A stretch of DNA of 64,000 nucleotides from Paracoccus sanguinis (GCF_900106665.1 NZ_FNNA01000002.1:62001-126000); one strand, 5' to 3'. Shown: positions 8,682 to 17,813, numbered from the stretch's first letter. Translations and numbers: made by a program. Notes: generated by a model from the sequence alone, not told the origin.

Positions 8682-9323
8682 TTGGCCGGCTCGGCCTTCG
8701 AGGCGCTGGCGCTCGACGGGGTGACCCTGCCGCAGCTGGCGCTGTTCGTCAGCACGCTGGCGGTGGCGATCCTGTCGCCCGGACCCGCGATCATCGCGGC
8801 CAGCCGCTCGGCCGCAGCGCGCGGGCGGCAGGCCTCGATGCCCTATGCGCTGGGGCTGGCCACGGGCGCCTCGCTCTGGTGCCTCTTCGCGCTCTTCGGG
8901 CTGACGGTGCTGTTCCGCGCCATGCCGCAGCTCTTCGTGGCGATGAAGCTTGCGGGCGGGGTCTATCTGATCTGGATCGCGGTGCAGATGTGGCGCCACG
9001 CGGCCGATCCGCTGGCGATGGGCGACGAGACGGTGACCGGCCCCGGCTTCTGGCAGGGGATCGCGCTCAACCTCTCGAACCCCAAGCCCGCGCTCTTCTA
9101 CGCCAGCGTCATCATGTCGATCTTTCCCGCGCTGCACGGGGCGGCGCCGGCGGTGATCTATCTCGTCGCGCTGTCGGTCGAGCTGAGTTTCTACGTCGCG
9201 GTGACCACGCTCATGGCCACGGGGCCGGTGCGGCGGCGATATATCGCGGCCAAGCCGTGGATCGACCGCATTGCCGGGGGGCTGATTGGTGCGCTAGGGG
9301 TGTCGCTGATCTTGCGTCACTAG
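8682..9323 (+). CDS. LysE/RhtB-family amino-acid exporter
   Basis: A 213-residue integral membrane protein with about six hydrophobic segments. The LysE-family N-terminal motif is seen as [33 protein letters not shown], and [14 protein letters not shown] occurs near the middle. Such proteins export amino acids or related metabolites; the substrate is unknown. The frame opens at a TTG at 8682, seven bases after the fabI stop, and an in-frame GTG at 8721 is an alternative, so the start is uncertain. Its position suggests a fabI-linked transcript continuing to the xanthine phosphoribosyltransferase gene. Confidence 0.85.
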   Translation: MAGSAFEALALDGVTLPQLALFVSTLAVAILSPGPAIIAASRSAAARGRQASMPYALGLATGASLWCLFALFGLTVLFRAMPQLFVAMKLAGGVYLIWIAVQMWRHAADPLAMGDETVTGPGFWQGIALNLSNPKPALFYASVIMSIFPALHGAAPAVIYLVALSVELSFYVAVTTLMATGPVRRRYIAAKPWIDRIAGGLIGALGVSLILRH

Positions 9324-9358
9324 ACGCCCCCGCTTCTGCCCCCGCCCCCGAGGAGACC

Positions 9359-9892
9359 ATGGCCCGCACCCCCGCCACCGACCGCCTGCCGCACGAGCGC
9401 GGCTTTCACGTCAGCTGGGACCAGCTGCACCGCGATGCCCGCGCGCTGGCCTGGCGGCTGCAGGACAAGGCCCCGGCGGGGGGCGGCGAATGGCGCGCCG
9501 TGGTGGCGATCACCCGCGGCGGCATGGTGCCGGCGATGATCGTCGCGCGCGAGCTCGACATCCGCACGATCGACACGATCTCGATCAAGTCCTACAAGGG
9601 CGACGGCGCCAAGGGCGTGCAGGGCGAGCTTCAGGTACTCAAGTCCCCTGACGCCGATATGATGGGCGACGGCGAGGGCGTGCTGGTCGTCGATGACCTC
9701 GTGGACAGCGGCCGCACGCTGGAACTGGTGCGGCAGATGTATCCCAAGGCGCATTTCGCCACCGTCTACGCCAAGCCCAAGGGCCAGCCGATGGTCGAGA
9801 CCTACATCACCGAGGTCAGCCAGGACACCTGGATCTTCTTCCCGTGGGACATGGCGCTGCAGTATGTCGAGCCCTATCGCGGCACCGACTGA
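9359..9892 (+). CDS. gpt: Xanthine phosphoribosyltransferase (Gpt-type)
   Basis: Salvages xanthine and guanine to XMP and GMP with PRPP. The 177-residue protein has the PRPP-binding motif [13 protein letters not shown] at residues 108-120 and the Gpt-type start [18 protein letters not shown] and [20 protein letters not shown]. The C-terminal WIFFPWD stretch binds the purine. The ATG at 9359 follows a clear GAGGAG site. The longer open frame upstream, starting at 8879, lies over the LysE gene and is a shadow. Confidence 0.92.
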   Translation: MARTPATDRLPHERGFHVSWDQLHRDARALAWRLQDKAPAGGGEWRAVVAITRGGMVPAMIVARELDIRTIDTISIKSYKGDGAKGVQGELQVLKSPDADMMGDGEGVLVVDDLVDSGRTLELVRQMYPKAHFATVYAKPKGQPMVETYITEVSQDTWIFFPWDMALQYVEPYRGTD

Positions 9893-10415
9893 CGCCGCGC
9901 GCGCCTTGGTCCGCCACCTGCCCCACGACGACGGCCTGCTGCATCGTCTGTTCGAGCTGAGCCTCGGCGCCAAAGCGGTGTTCGCGGCCATCGAGGCGAT
10001 GGCGGGCGCGGCGCTGATCTTCGTCCCCAACGCGGCGCTGCACCGCGGGATGATCTGGCTGACCCACGCCGAGCTGATCGAGGACCCCTCGGACCCGCTG
10101 GTGCGCCGCATCCTCGCCGCGGCGAGCCACATCGACGCGGGCAGCCAGCAGTTCTATGCGCTCTACCTGCTGACCCACGGGCTGGTGAAGCTGGCGGTGG
10201 TGACGCTGCTCGCGCGCGGGGTGGCCTTTGCCTATCCGCTGGCGCTCGCCGTGTTCGGCGGGTTCGTGGTCTACCAGATGCACCGCTGGCAGATCAGCGG
10301 CTCGCCCGCGATGCTGGCGCTGTCGGCGCTGGACGCGGTGGTGATCGCGCTGACCTGGCGCGAGTGGCGGCTGGCCGGCGCCGGCAAACTGCGGCACGGG
10401 TCCAGGCGGGCCTGA
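9864..10415 (+). CDS. DUF2127-family membrane protein
   Basis: A protein of about 183 residues with four hydrophobic segments. The family pattern is [65 protein letters not shown] and [15 protein letters not shown]. Members are predicted inner-membrane proteins of unknown function. The ATG at 9864 overlaps gpt by 29 bases; a TTG at 9906 just after the gpt stop would give a protein of about 169 residues that keeps every predicted helix. A perfect GC-rich inverted repeat follows the gene. Confidence 0.8.
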   Translation: MSSPIAAPTDAARALVRHLPHDDGLLHRLFELSLGAKAVFAAIEAMAGAALIFVPNAALHRGMIWLTHAELIEDPSDPLVRRILAAASHIDAGSQQFYALYLLTHGLVKLAVVTLLARGVAFAYPLALAVFGGFVVYQMHRWQISGSPAMLALSALDAVVIALTWREWRLAGAGKLRHGSRRA

Positions 10416-10433
10416 CACCCCGCCGCAATGCAA

Positions 10434-10459
10434 ACGGCCGCCGGGTGAGCGGCGGCCGT
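10434..10459. terminator. Bidirectional hairpin terminator
   Basis: A perfect 9-bp stem (ACGGCCGCC / GGCGGCCGT) with an 8-base loop lies between two convergent genes. Neither side has a strong U-tract, so it may act as a simple bidirectional terminator or RNA 3' end. Confidence 0.6.
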
Positions 10460-10481
10460 CATCATGGGCTCGAGGGTGGGC

Positions 10482-10664
10482 TCAGGCCGTCGCCTTACCG
10501 GTGTCCGGCGTCTTCACCGACTTGTCGGTGCCGGGAATGTCGTCTTCCTGCTTGCCGTCCTGATGGGCCTGGTTCTTGCCCATGATGCGCTTGTTGCGTT
10601 CGGCCTCGTCGGGGGTGACGTGCTCGACGGGGTTATAGACGGCCGGGTTGTGCTTCATGCTCAT
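10482..10664 (-). CDS. Small hydrophilic protein, unknown (60 aa)
   Basis: A 60-residue, strongly polar protein rich in Asp, Lys, Asn and Gln, with no Cys and no hydrophobic segment. It contains PVEHVTPDEAERNKRIMG and ends in a Lys/Asp/Thr-rich tail, so it is probably largely disordered. The ATG at 10664 (MSMKHNPAVY) was chosen because an ACGGAGC ribosome site precedes it; an upstream ATG at 10721 would add a basic stretch. Its composition differs from the Ala/Gly/Arg-rich shadow frames around it, which argues that it is real. I do not recognise a family. A second small gene lies divergently 160 bp away. Confidence 0.6.
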   Translation of the reverse strand: MSMKHNPAVYNPVEHVTPDEAERNKRIMGKNQAHQDGKQEDDIPGTDKSVKTPDTGKATA

Positions 10665-10823
10665 GGCATCGCTCCGTTTGAATGGGACGCGACGGGGCCT
10701 AGCGGACCGAACGTCGCTCATGCCGGGTCAACCGCCCCGGCACCGCCACGGTTCCGACCGGAACCCGACCGCCGGATGAACGGTTCTGCCTCGGCAGGAT
10801 GCCATTCCCAGAGGAGAGATCCG

Positions 10824-10973
10824 ATGACCAAGGACATTCGCAGCCACGAGCTGGTCGAGGGCACCGACGAGGACGAGGCCGGCAAGATGAAGCAGCAGAT
10901 GCGCATCGAGGAGGCGCAGCGGCTGCGTCGCCAGAACCAGGCCGCCGCCGCCAAGGCACCGAAGCCCGAGTGA
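10824..10973 (+). CDS. Small charged protein, unknown (49 aa)
   Basis: A 49-residue highly charged protein: acidic first half (ELVEGTDEDEAGK) and helical, Gln/Arg-rich second half (MKQQMRIEEAQRLRRQNQAAAAK). It looks like a short amphipathic helix. A textbook GAGGAGA site lies about eight bases before the ATG, which is the best evidence that it is expressed. It converges on trpE with an 18-bp gap. No family is recognised. Together with the divergent 60-residue gene it forms a pair of tiny polar proteins sharing one 159-bp upstream region. Confidence 0.6.
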   Translation: MTKDIRSHELVEGTDEDEAGKMKQQMRIEEAQRLRRQNQAAAAKAPKPE

Positions 10974-10991
10974 GCCCCGGGCCGCGGCCCC

Positions 10992-12491
10992 TCAGTTCCC
11001 CCGAACGAACCGCGCCGCCCCTTCGGCGGCCCGGACCATCGCCTTGGACTTGTGCACGCACTCCATGAACTCGGCCTCGGGGTCGCTGTCGTAGACGACC
11101 CCGCCGCCGGCCTGAACATACAGCGTCTCGTCCTTGACCACCCCGGTCCTGAGCGCGATGCACATGTCCATCTCGCCGTTCGCCGCGAAATAGCCGATGG
11201 CGCCGCCGTAGATGCCGCGCTTCTCCGGCTCCAGCTCGTCGATGATTTCCATCGCCCGGACCTTGGGTGCGCCCGAGACGGTTCCCGCCGGCAGCCCCGC
11301 GAGCAGCGCCGACAGCGCGTCCTCGCCCTCGTTCAGCTCGCCCACCACGTTCGAGACGATATGCATGACGTGCGAATAGCGCTCGATGATGAACTCTTCG
11401 GTCGGACGCACCGTGCCGATGCGCGCCACACGGCCCACGTCGTTCCGGCCCAGGTCGAGCAGCATCAGGTGCTCGGCCAGCTCCTTCTCATCCGCCAGCA
11501 GGCTCGCCTCGTTGGCGCGGTCCTCTTCCGGCGTCGCGCCGCGCGGGCGGGTGCCGGCGATGGGGCGGATCGTCACCTCGCCGTCGCGGACCCGCACGAG
11601 GATCTCGGGCGAGGCGCCGACGATCTGGAACCCGCCCATGTTGAGGAAGAACATGAACGGCGACGGGTTGGTGCGCCGGAGCGAGCGGTAGAGCGCGAAG
11701 GGCGGCAGCGGAAAGTCGATGGCCCAACGCTGCGAGGGCACCACCTGGAAGATGTCGCCGGCGCGGATGTAGTCCTTGGCGGCCTCGACCGCGGCGACAT
11801 AGCCCGCGCGGGTGAAGTTCGAGCGCGGCTCGCCCACCGCGCCCCCCTGCCCCAGTGCGCGCGGCTCGGCCGGTTGGCGGTCGAGCGACCGCAGCGCCTC
11901 CATCACCCGCTCGGCGGCCTGGGCATAGGCGGCGCGCGCCGGCACCGCCGGGTCGTGCCAGGCCGGCGCGCAGAGCGTCACCTCGCCCTTCACCCCGTCC
12001 AGCACCGCGACCACCGAGGGCCGCATCAGCATCGCATCCGGCACCCCCAGCGGGTCCGGGTTCACGTCCGGCAGATGCTCGACCAGCCGGATCATGTCAT
12101 AGCCGAGATAGCCGAAGAGCCCCGCCGCCACCGGCGGGATGCCCTCGGGCATCTCGATCCGGCTTTCAGCGATCAGCGCCCGCAGGCTCTCGAGCGGCGG
12201 GCGCGGATCGTCCTCGAAGCTGTCGGCATAGCGGGCCTGCCGGTTGATCCGGGCGCGCCCGTCGCGGCAGTCCCACACGAGGTCCGGCTTCATCCCCACG
12301 ATGGAATAGCGCCCCCGCACCTCGCCGCCGGTCACGCTTTCCAGCATGAAGGACAGCGGCTGCGCCTCGGCCAGCTTGAGCATCAGGCTCACCGGCGTGT
12401 CGAGATCGGCGGCCAGCCGGATCGTCACCAGCTGGTTCTGCCCCGCCGCCCAGCCCTGCGCGAAGGCGTCGAAATCCGGCGCGAGGTCCAT
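10992..12491 (-). CDS. trpE: TrpE, anthranilate synthase component I
   Basis: Converts chorismate plus ammonia (from TrpG) to anthranilate, the first committed step of tryptophan synthesis. The 499-residue protein has an N-terminal regulatory domain with SLMLKLAEAQPLSFMLES, the tryptophan-binding region. The chorismate-binding domain follows from about residue 220 (IRAGDIFQVVPSQRW, IAGTRPRGATPEEDR, LLDLGRNDVGRV, FAGLPAGTVSGAPKVRAMEIIDELE-like). The ATG at 12491 shares a base with the PpiD stop; a GTG three bases upstream is possible. trpG and trpD lie 4.5 kb away on the opposite strand. No leader peptide or attenuator is visible directly upstream, because the start is embedded in the preceding gene. 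Confidence 0.96.
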   Translation of the reverse strand: MDLAPDFDAFAQGWAAGQNQLVTIRLAADLDTPVSLMLKLAEAQPLSFMLESVTGGEVRGRYSIVGMKPDLVWDCRDGRARINRQARYADSFEDDPRPPLESLRALIAESRIEMPEGIPPVAAGLFGYLGYDMIRLVEHLPDVNPDPLGVPDAMLMRPSVVAVLDGVKGEVTLCAPAWHDPAVPARAAYAQAAERVMEALRSLDRQPAEPRALGQGGAVGEPRSNFTRAGYVAAVEAAKDYIRAGDIFQVVPSQRWAIDFPLPPFALYRSLRRTNPSPFMFFLNMGGFQIVGASPEILVRVRDGEVTIRPIAGTRPRGATPEEDRANEASLLADEKELAEHLMLLDLGRNDVGRVARIGTVRPTEEFIIERYSHVMHIVSNVVGELNEGEDALSALLAGLPAGTVSGAPKVRAMEIIDELEPEKRGIYGGAIGYFAANGEMDMCIALRTGVVKDETLYVQAGGGVVYDSDPEAEFMECVHKSKAMVRAAEGAARFVRGN

Positions 12492-14362
12492 CACTGGATC
12501 CGGGCGTTGGCCGCGGCGATGGCGGGCGTGTTGATCGTCACCCCCAGCGTCGTCTGCAGCGCGCGGGCATAGGCCTCGAACACGTCGCCCTGCAGCGACT
12601 CGCCCAACCGGCGCGAGACGCCGTCGAGCACCGGCGCGGCCTCGACCGTGCCGAGGTCGGCCGGGTGCACCGCGTCGAGCCGGATCACGAACACCCGCCC
12701 GTCGGCCTCGACCACCCCGGTGTCGCCCGGCGCCTTGAGGCGGAAGGCCGCGGCGGTCACATCGCCCGGCACGCCCTCGATCCCGGTGTCGCGCTCGACC
12801 GCGGGGGCCGGGGTCAGGGTCACCGGCAGGCCCGGCGCAGCGGCGCCGTCGGCGGCGGGCGCCATGCTCAGCTGCATCTCTTCCTCTTGCGCGAGCGCCT
12901 TGAGCTGGCGCCGCGTCTCGGCCGCGGTCCAGTCGTCGAGCACCGCGGTGCGGACCTCGGCAAACGGCCGCAGCGTCGGCGGTACCACCGCGTCGAGCCG
13001 CAGCGCGAACACGCCGCCATCATCGAGCGGGTAGATCTGCGGGAAATCCTTGTCGGTGAGCTGCGCGGCGCGCTCGCGGAAGCTCTGATAGGCAGCGATC
13101 CCGCCCGCCGGGGTGTCGGCGGAAAAGTCGATGCTCCCCACCTCCATCGGCGTGTCCTTGGCCAGATCCTCGAGCGTCGCGCCCCCGGCGATCAGGTCCT
13201 CGAGCTGCGCGGCCTGATCCTCGATCAGCCGCTTGGCGCGGTCGGCCGCGGCCTCGGCGCGCAGGTCGGCCTGGGCCTGCTCGAAGGGGATATTCACCGG
13301 CTCGAGGATGGCGTTCATCGAGATCAGCGCCGGGCCAAGCGCGGTCTCGACCGGGCCCACGACGCCCGGCTGGTCGAGCGCGAAGACCGCGGGCCCGGCC
13401 GCGCCCAGCGCCGCCTCGGTCATCTCGCCCAGGTCGATGTCCGAGAGCTGCAGGCCGCGCTCGGCCGCGAGCTGCTCGAAGTTCGCCTGCCCCGAGTCGA
13501 GCCGCGCCTTGGCGGCCGTGGCGGCGGCGGAGTCGGGATAGACGAGCTGCTCGACCATCCGCCGCTCGGGCTGCTGAAACTCGGCGATGCGCTGCTGATA
13601 GATTTCGCGCAGCGCGGCCTCATCCAGCTGCACGGTGTCGGCCAGCATCTCGGGCGTGAGCCAGGCATAGGTGATCTTGCGGACCTCGGGGGCGGTGAAC
13701 TCGGCCGCATTGGCCTGGTGCCAGGCCTCGAGCGTCGCCTCGTCCGGCTGGGTCACCGGGCTTTTCAGCTGCGCGGGCGTCAGCTCGGCCCAGGACAGGT
13801 CGCGGGTCTCGAGCAGCCAGCCGGCGGTCCGGTCGCGCAGCGTGATCGGCGCGCCCAGCCCGCCGATGGCGGCGCGCTGCAGGATCATCCGCGCCTCGTC
13901 CATCCGCACCTGCTCTTCGAAGGCCGCCGGGGTCAGCCCCTCGCGGCGCAGCACGTCGGTATAGCGGGCGTTGTCGAAGTTGCCGCCCTGCCCCTGGAAC
14001 CCCGGGGCCTGCGTCAGCTGGCGCAGCACCGCCTCGTCGCCGACCGACAGGCCGACCCGCCGCGCCTCGTCCTCGAGCGCCGCGGCGGTGAAAAGCCGCG
14101 CCTGCACGGTCTGCGGCAGGCCCATGGTGCGCGCCTGCTCGGCGGTGATGTTCTGCCCGGTCTGGGCGGCGAAGCCCTGCATCTCGGACCTGATGCCGCG
14201 CAGGTAGTCGTCGGTGCCGATGTCGGTATCCCCGACCGAGCCGATGCTGCCCACCGCCCCGCCCGAGAAGTTGCGCACGCCGAAGCCGCCGAGGCCCAGC
14301 AGCAGCATCCCCAGCAGGATCCAGACGATGGTGGATTTGCCCTTGGTTCGCAAACTGGTCAT
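12491..14362 (-). CDS. PpiD-like periplasmic foldase (SurA-N / parvulin family)
   Basis: A 623-residue protein anchored by one N-terminal transmembrane helix (about residues 12-30) after a short basic cytoplasmic start, with a large periplasmic part. The region from 45 to 170 is SurA_N-like, and a PPIC-type parvulin region follows around 230-400. PpiD-type chaperones sit near the Sec translocon and help outer-membrane protein folding; many alphaproteobacterial members have degenerate prolyl isomerase domains. Translation of trpE is coupled to its stop (TGATG), an arrangement common in Rhodobacterales. It is commonly annotated peptidylprolyl isomerase. The gene is 84 bp downstream of the aminotransferase gene. 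Confidence 0.88.
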   Translation of the reverse strand: MTSLRTKGKSTIVWILLGMLLLGLGGFGVRNFSGGAVGSIGSVGDTDIGTDDYLRGIRSEMQGFAAQTGQNITAEQARTMGLPQTVQARLFTAAALEDEARRVGLSVGDEAVLRQLTQAPGFQGQGGNFDNARYTDVLRREGLTPAAFEEQVRMDEARMILQRAAIGGLGAPITLRDRTAGWLLETRDLSWAELTPAQLKSPVTQPDEATLEAWHQANAAEFTAPEVRKITYAWLTPEMLADTVQLDEAALREIYQQRIAEFQQPERRMVEQLVYPDSAAATAAKARLDSGQANFEQLAAERGLQLSDIDLGEMTEAALGAAGPAVFALDQPGVVGPVETALGPALISMNAILEPVNIPFEQAQADLRAEAAADRAKRLIEDQAAQLEDLIAGGATLEDLAKDTPMEVGSIDFSADTPAGGIAAYQSFRERAAQLTDKDFPQIYPLDDGGVFALRLDAVVPPTLRPFAEVRTAVLDDWTAAETRRQLKALAQEEEMQLSMAPAADGAAAPGLPVTLTPAPAVERDTGIEGVPGDVTAAAFRLKAPGDTGVVEADGRVFVIRLDAVHPADLGTVEAAPVLDGVSRRLGESLQGDVFEAYARALQTTLGVTINTPAIAAANARIQ

Positions 14363-14446
14363 TCGGTCGCCCCCGTGCCCCCGTGTTCCTGCCGGCCGCG
14401 TCTGTGGCGGCCCGACCCGGGACGCCCTGCGCCCGGCCCGGCGTGT

Positions 14447-15658
14447 TTAGGCGCAGCCCGCCGGGCCGGCAAGGCCGCTTGCCGGGGGCGCGACCGCGGC
14501 CAGCCGCCGGCCCAGCGCGGCGATGCCGTCCGCGTCGGCGTTGGCAAAGGCGATGCGGACGTGGCGCGGGCCGTCGGGGTCACCCTCGGGCATGAACATC
14601 GTCCCCGGCAAGAGCAGCACCCCCGCCTCGGCCACCAGCCGCCGGGCGAGCGTGGCCGAGCTTTCCGCGAAGGGATGCTTGACCCAGGCGAAATAGGCGC
14701 CGCAGCCCTTGACCCGCCAGCCCGGCAGTTCCGCCATGACCCGCGCCATCGCGTCCCGGCGGCGCAGGATCTCGGCCCGCTCGCCGGCCAGCCAGTCGCG
14801 CAGATGCGCCATCCCCCAGACCGCGCCGATCTGGCCCAGTTGCCCGGGGCAGATCGCCACGGTGTCGAGGAACTTCTCGACCTCGACCAGCCGCGCGGGA
14901 CTGGCGACCAGCGCCCCGACCCGGTGCCCGGTCAGCCGGAACGCCTTGGAGAAGCTGTAGAGCTGGATCAGGGTGTCGTCCCAGTCCGGGTCGGCGAAGA
15001 GCCCGTGCGGGGCGCCCTCGCGCGAGTCGAAGTCGCGGTAGGTCTCGTCCACCACCAACGCCAGCCCGTGCGCGCGGGCGAGGTCGCGGAAGCCCGCGAG
15101 CACCTCGGCCGGATACTCGGCGCCCGAGGGGTTGTTGGGACTGACCAGCACGATGGCGCGGGTCCGGGGCGAGATCAGCGCGGCCGCCGCCTCGGGGTCG
15201 GGCACCATCCCCTGCCCGCAGCCGAGCGGCACGGCGCGGACGCCCTGCATGTCCAGCCACATCTTGTGGTTGAAATACCAAGGCACCGGGATGATGACCT
15301 CATCCCCTGGCCCGGCGAGCGTGGCGATGGCCGCGCAGAAGGCCTGGTTGCAGCCCTGGGTGATGGCGACGTTCCCGGCCTCGACCCGGCCGCCGTAGGC
15401 GCGGGACCACTCGGCGGCGACCGCCTCGCGCAGGTCGGTGTTGCCGAGGACGGGTCCATAGAGATGCGCCGCGGTCTGGTTCAGCGCCGCCTCGGCAATG
15501 GCCGCCCGCAGCGCCTCGGGCGGGCGATCGACGGGGGCGGCCTGGCTCACGTTGATGAGCGGGCGGTCGGGCGGAAAGCTGACCCCTTCGAGCCAGCGCC
15601 GCGCCTCCATCACCGGGGGGCGGAAGGTGGCGGCGAGGGCGGGGTTCAGGGGCAGCAT
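14447..15658 (-). CDS. PLP-dependent class I/II aminotransferase
   Basis: A 403-residue fold-type I aminotransferase. Visible features are the HLYGPVLGNTDLREAVA start of the large domain, IVLVSPNNPSGAEYP, VDETYRDF (Asp that binds the PLP ring nitrogen) and the Schiff-base lysine in LYSFSKAFRLTGHRVGAL. The closing FAWVKHPF and RHVRIAFAN are also typical of the aspartate/aromatic aminotransferase group. The substrate is not determinable; proximity to trpE makes an amino-acid role plausible but does not prove it. Its ATG shares one base with the stop of the Ala/Pro-rich gene upstream. Confidence 0.9.
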   Translation of the reverse strand: MLPLNPALAATFRPPVMEARRWLEGVSFPPDRPLINVSQAAPVDRPPEALRAAIAEAALNQTAAHLYGPVLGNTDLREAVAAEWSRAYGGRVEAGNVAITQGCNQAFCAAIATLAGPGDEVIIPVPWYFNHKMWLDMQGVRAVPLGCGQGMVPDPEAAAALISPRTRAIVLVSPNNPSGAEYPAEVLAGFRDLARAHGLALVVDETYRDFDSREGAPHGLFADPDWDDTLIQLYSFSKAFRLTGHRVGALVASPARLVEVEKFLDTVAICPGQLGQIGAVWGMAHLRDWLAGERAEILRRRDAMARVMAELPGWRVKGCGAYFAWVKHPFAESSATLARRLVAEAGVLLLPGTMFMPEGDPDGPRHVRIAFANADADGIAALGRRLAAVAPPASGLAGPAGCA

Positions 15659-16854
15659 CAGTTCGAGGCTCCGGGCGCAGCGAGGGGGGCGAGGTCGGTC
15701 AGGTCGGGTTGGGCGGGGGTCTCGCCCGAGGGCCGGGCCAGCGTTGGCGCCTGCCGCGTGGTGGCGGACAGTGGCAGCGACGGGAGTGACAGGTTCGGTG
15801 CCGGGCGCGGCACGTCGCGCGGCGGCGGGACCGGGGAGGCGCCGGAGGTGGCAGGCGCGGTGAGCGGGCGCGGGGCGGTGACGTCGGGGCGCGCGGGCGG
15901 GTCCACGGCGGTCGGGTCGGCCTGCGGGGCTGCATCGGCAGTCGGTGACGCGGCCGGGGGGGTTGGCGCGGTATCGGTCACGGCGGGGCGGTCGGTGGCC
16001 GCGTCCGGCGTGCGGCTCTCCGGGGCGACGTCCGCAGGGGCACCCGGATCGGGCGAGGCGTCCCGCGCGACGGGGGCGGGCAGCGGCTCGGCCGGGGCGC
16101 TGCGCTCGGGCAGGCGGTCGAGGCTCGGGACCACGACCTGCCCGGGCGGGGCGACCGGGATGGGCGCCTCGGCCCCCGGCGCGGCCACGGGTTCGGGCGC
16201 GAGCGGGGCGGGCGCCAGCGGCCGGGGCGCGGCCGGGGCGTCGGTTTCGGCCGGGGCTCCGGCGGGGTCGGTGTCGGGCGCGACCGGCGCCGCGCCGCCG
16301 TCCGTCGTGGGCAGTCCCGGCGGCCCCGCGGGCATCGCGGGGGCGGCCTGCGCCTCGGGCGGGCGCGGGCTGTCGTCGCCCGCGCGGCGGAACTCGGAGC
16401 CGACCGGCGAGGGCAGTTGCTCAGCCGCAGGCCCGTTCAATGCGGGCACAACGGTGGGCTGCGGGCCAGCCTGTGTGTCCGTCACCGCATTCCCCGGCGG
16501 GAGCGCCGAGTCTGCCGGTGCTCCCGAGACTGGCGTTGAGGGAGACGCAACAGGTGCGGTGTCGATGTCGGTGGCAGGGGTTGTCGCGGGGACGCCAGCG
16601 GATGACGCCGCGTCCGGCGTGACCGGACCGCGGTCCGTCTCGACCGCCTCACCCGCCACCGGCCCCCGCGCCGTCTCGCCGGGCGCAGCCGTCGCCGTGT
16701 GCGCCGCACCGCCCGCCGCCGTCCCCGACCCACCGGCCTCGCGGCCGAACGCCGGCACCGCCTCCCGATCCACTGGCGGCAGAGCCAGCGACAAGGCCGC
16801 CAGAGTCGCGGCGCTCATCAGCGTGCCATGCGCGAGACCGCGAAAAAATCCCAT
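15658..16854 (-). CDS. Ala/Pro-rich protein with N-terminal membrane anchor
   Basis: A 398-residue protein. The start MGFFRGLAHGTLMSAATLAALSL gives one hydrophobic segment (residues 5-27) that could be an anchor or signal peptide. The remaining 370 residues are low complexity, dominated by Ala, Pro, Thr, Asp and Gly, with no Cys and few aromatics, and are likely disordered and extracytoplasmic. I recognise no catalytic domain. The N-terminus plus linker resembles the front of rhodobacteral YibQ-like (divergent polysaccharide deacetylase) proteins, but the enzyme domain is absent. The ATG at 16854 is favoured by an AAGGGCG site; the longer frame to 16998 lacks support. One-base overlap with the aminotransferase gene supports this strand as coding. 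Confidence 0.65.
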   Translation of the reverse strand: MGFFRGLAHGTLMSAATLAALSLALPPVDREAVPAFGREAGGSGTAAGGAAHTATAAPGETARGPVAGEAVETDRGPVTPDAASSAGVPATTPATDIDTAPVASPSTPVSGAPADSALPPGNAVTDTQAGPQPTVVPALNGPAAEQLPSPVGSEFRRAGDDSPRPPEAQAAPAMPAGPPGLPTTDGGAAPVAPDTDPAGAPAETDAPAAPRPLAPAPLAPEPVAAPGAEAPIPVAPPGQVVVPSLDRLPERSAPAEPLPAPVARDASPDPGAPADVAPESRTPDAATDRPAVTDTAPTPPAASPTADAAPQADPTAVDPPARPDVTAPRPLTAPATSGASPVPPPRDVPRPAPNLSLPSLPLSATTRQAPTLARPSGETPAQPDLTDLAPLAAPGASN

Positions 16855-17072
16855 CGTCCGCCCTTCGCCTGCCCTGTCCGTCCAGCCGGCCTGACCGCGG
16901 CCCGTGACCGGACCCGTCGCCTGCCCCAAGCGCTTGGCGGACCGACCCCGCGCCCCCGACGGGGGGCAGGGTTGACCCTGTGCGCCGCTTGAGAGCATCT
17001 ATAGCCCACCGCAATCCGCGGGCCACCCCCCTTCGCGGGGCGGCGACGCCCCGCCCCTGCCACGAGCCCGCC

Positions 17073-17813
17073 ATGACCGCCCCGGCCCCAGAACAGGCCC
17101 CCGAACCGGCCGCCGCACAGGCCCCTTCATCGGCCCCGACCGTCCGCCGCCGGCCCCTCGCCCCGGCACCGGGCCCGGACGCCCGGCCGGACAAGATCGC
17201 GCCCCCGTCGGTCCTCATGATCGACAACTACGACAGCTTTACCTGGAACCTCGTGCACTACCTCGGCGAGGCCGGCGCCGAGGTCGAGGTCATCCGCAAC
17301 GACGCCCTGACCGTCGCCGAGGCGCTGGCCCGCCGCCCCGCGGGCATCCTGATCTCGCCCGGCCCCAAGGCCCCGGCGCAGGCCGGGATCATCGTCCCGC
17401 TGATCCGCGCCGCGGCCGACGCAGGCGTGCCGGTGATGGGCGTCTGCCTCGGCCATCAGGCCATCGGCGAGGCATTCGGCGGCCGCGTCGTCCGCGCCGC
17501 GCGGATCGTGCACGGCAAGGTGGACGCGATCAGCCACGACGGCACCGGCCTCTTCGCCGGGCTGCCCTCGCCGCTCAGGGCCACGCGCTATCACTCGCTG
17601 ACGCTCGAGCCCGAGACCCTGCCCGAGGCGCTGCGCGTCACCGCGACGGCCGCCGACGGCACAATCATGGGCGTCGCGCACCGCACGCTGCCGGTCGAGG
17701 GGGTGCAGTTCCACCCCGAAAGCATCCGGTCCGAGCACGGCCACGCGATGATCGCCAACTGGCTGCGCCGCTGCGGCAACGGGGCCGGCGCGCCGCTCAA
17801 GGAGACTGCATGA
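17073..17813 (+). CDS. trpG: TrpG, anthranilate synthase component II (glutamine amidotransferase)
   Basis: Supplies ammonia to TrpE from glutamine. The class I amidotransferase triad is visible: nucleophile Cys in [15 protein letters not shown] and His/Glu in [14 protein letters not shown]. The domain proper begins at [17 protein letters not shown]. With the ATG at 17073 the protein has a Pro/Ala-rich extension of about 47 residues before the domain, unusual for TrpG. An internal ATG (MIDNYDSF, 17219) would remove it, but I see no good ribosome site at either start. The stop overlaps trpD by four bases (ATGA). TrpE, its partner, is encoded on the opposite strand. Confidence 0.92.
   Translation: MTAPAPEQAPEPAAAQAPSSAPTVRRRPLAPAPGPDARPDKIAPPSVLMIDNYDSFTWNLVHYLGEAGAEVEVIRNDALTVAEALARRPAGILISPGPKAPAQAGIIVPLIRAAADAGVPVMGVCLGHQAIGEAFGGRVVRAARIVHGKVDAISHDGTGLFAGLPSPLRATRYHSLTLEPETLPEALRVTATAADGTIMGVAHRTLPVEGVQFHPESIRSEHGHAMIANWLRRCGNGAGAPLKETA

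Noticed and set aside
12665..16894. A 1409-residue open frame on the plus strand
   Set aside because: It is antisense to the foldase, aminotransferase and Ala/Pro-rich genes, has no domain signature, and consists of His/Arg/Gly-rich low-complexity sequence typical of shadow frames in GC-rich DNA.
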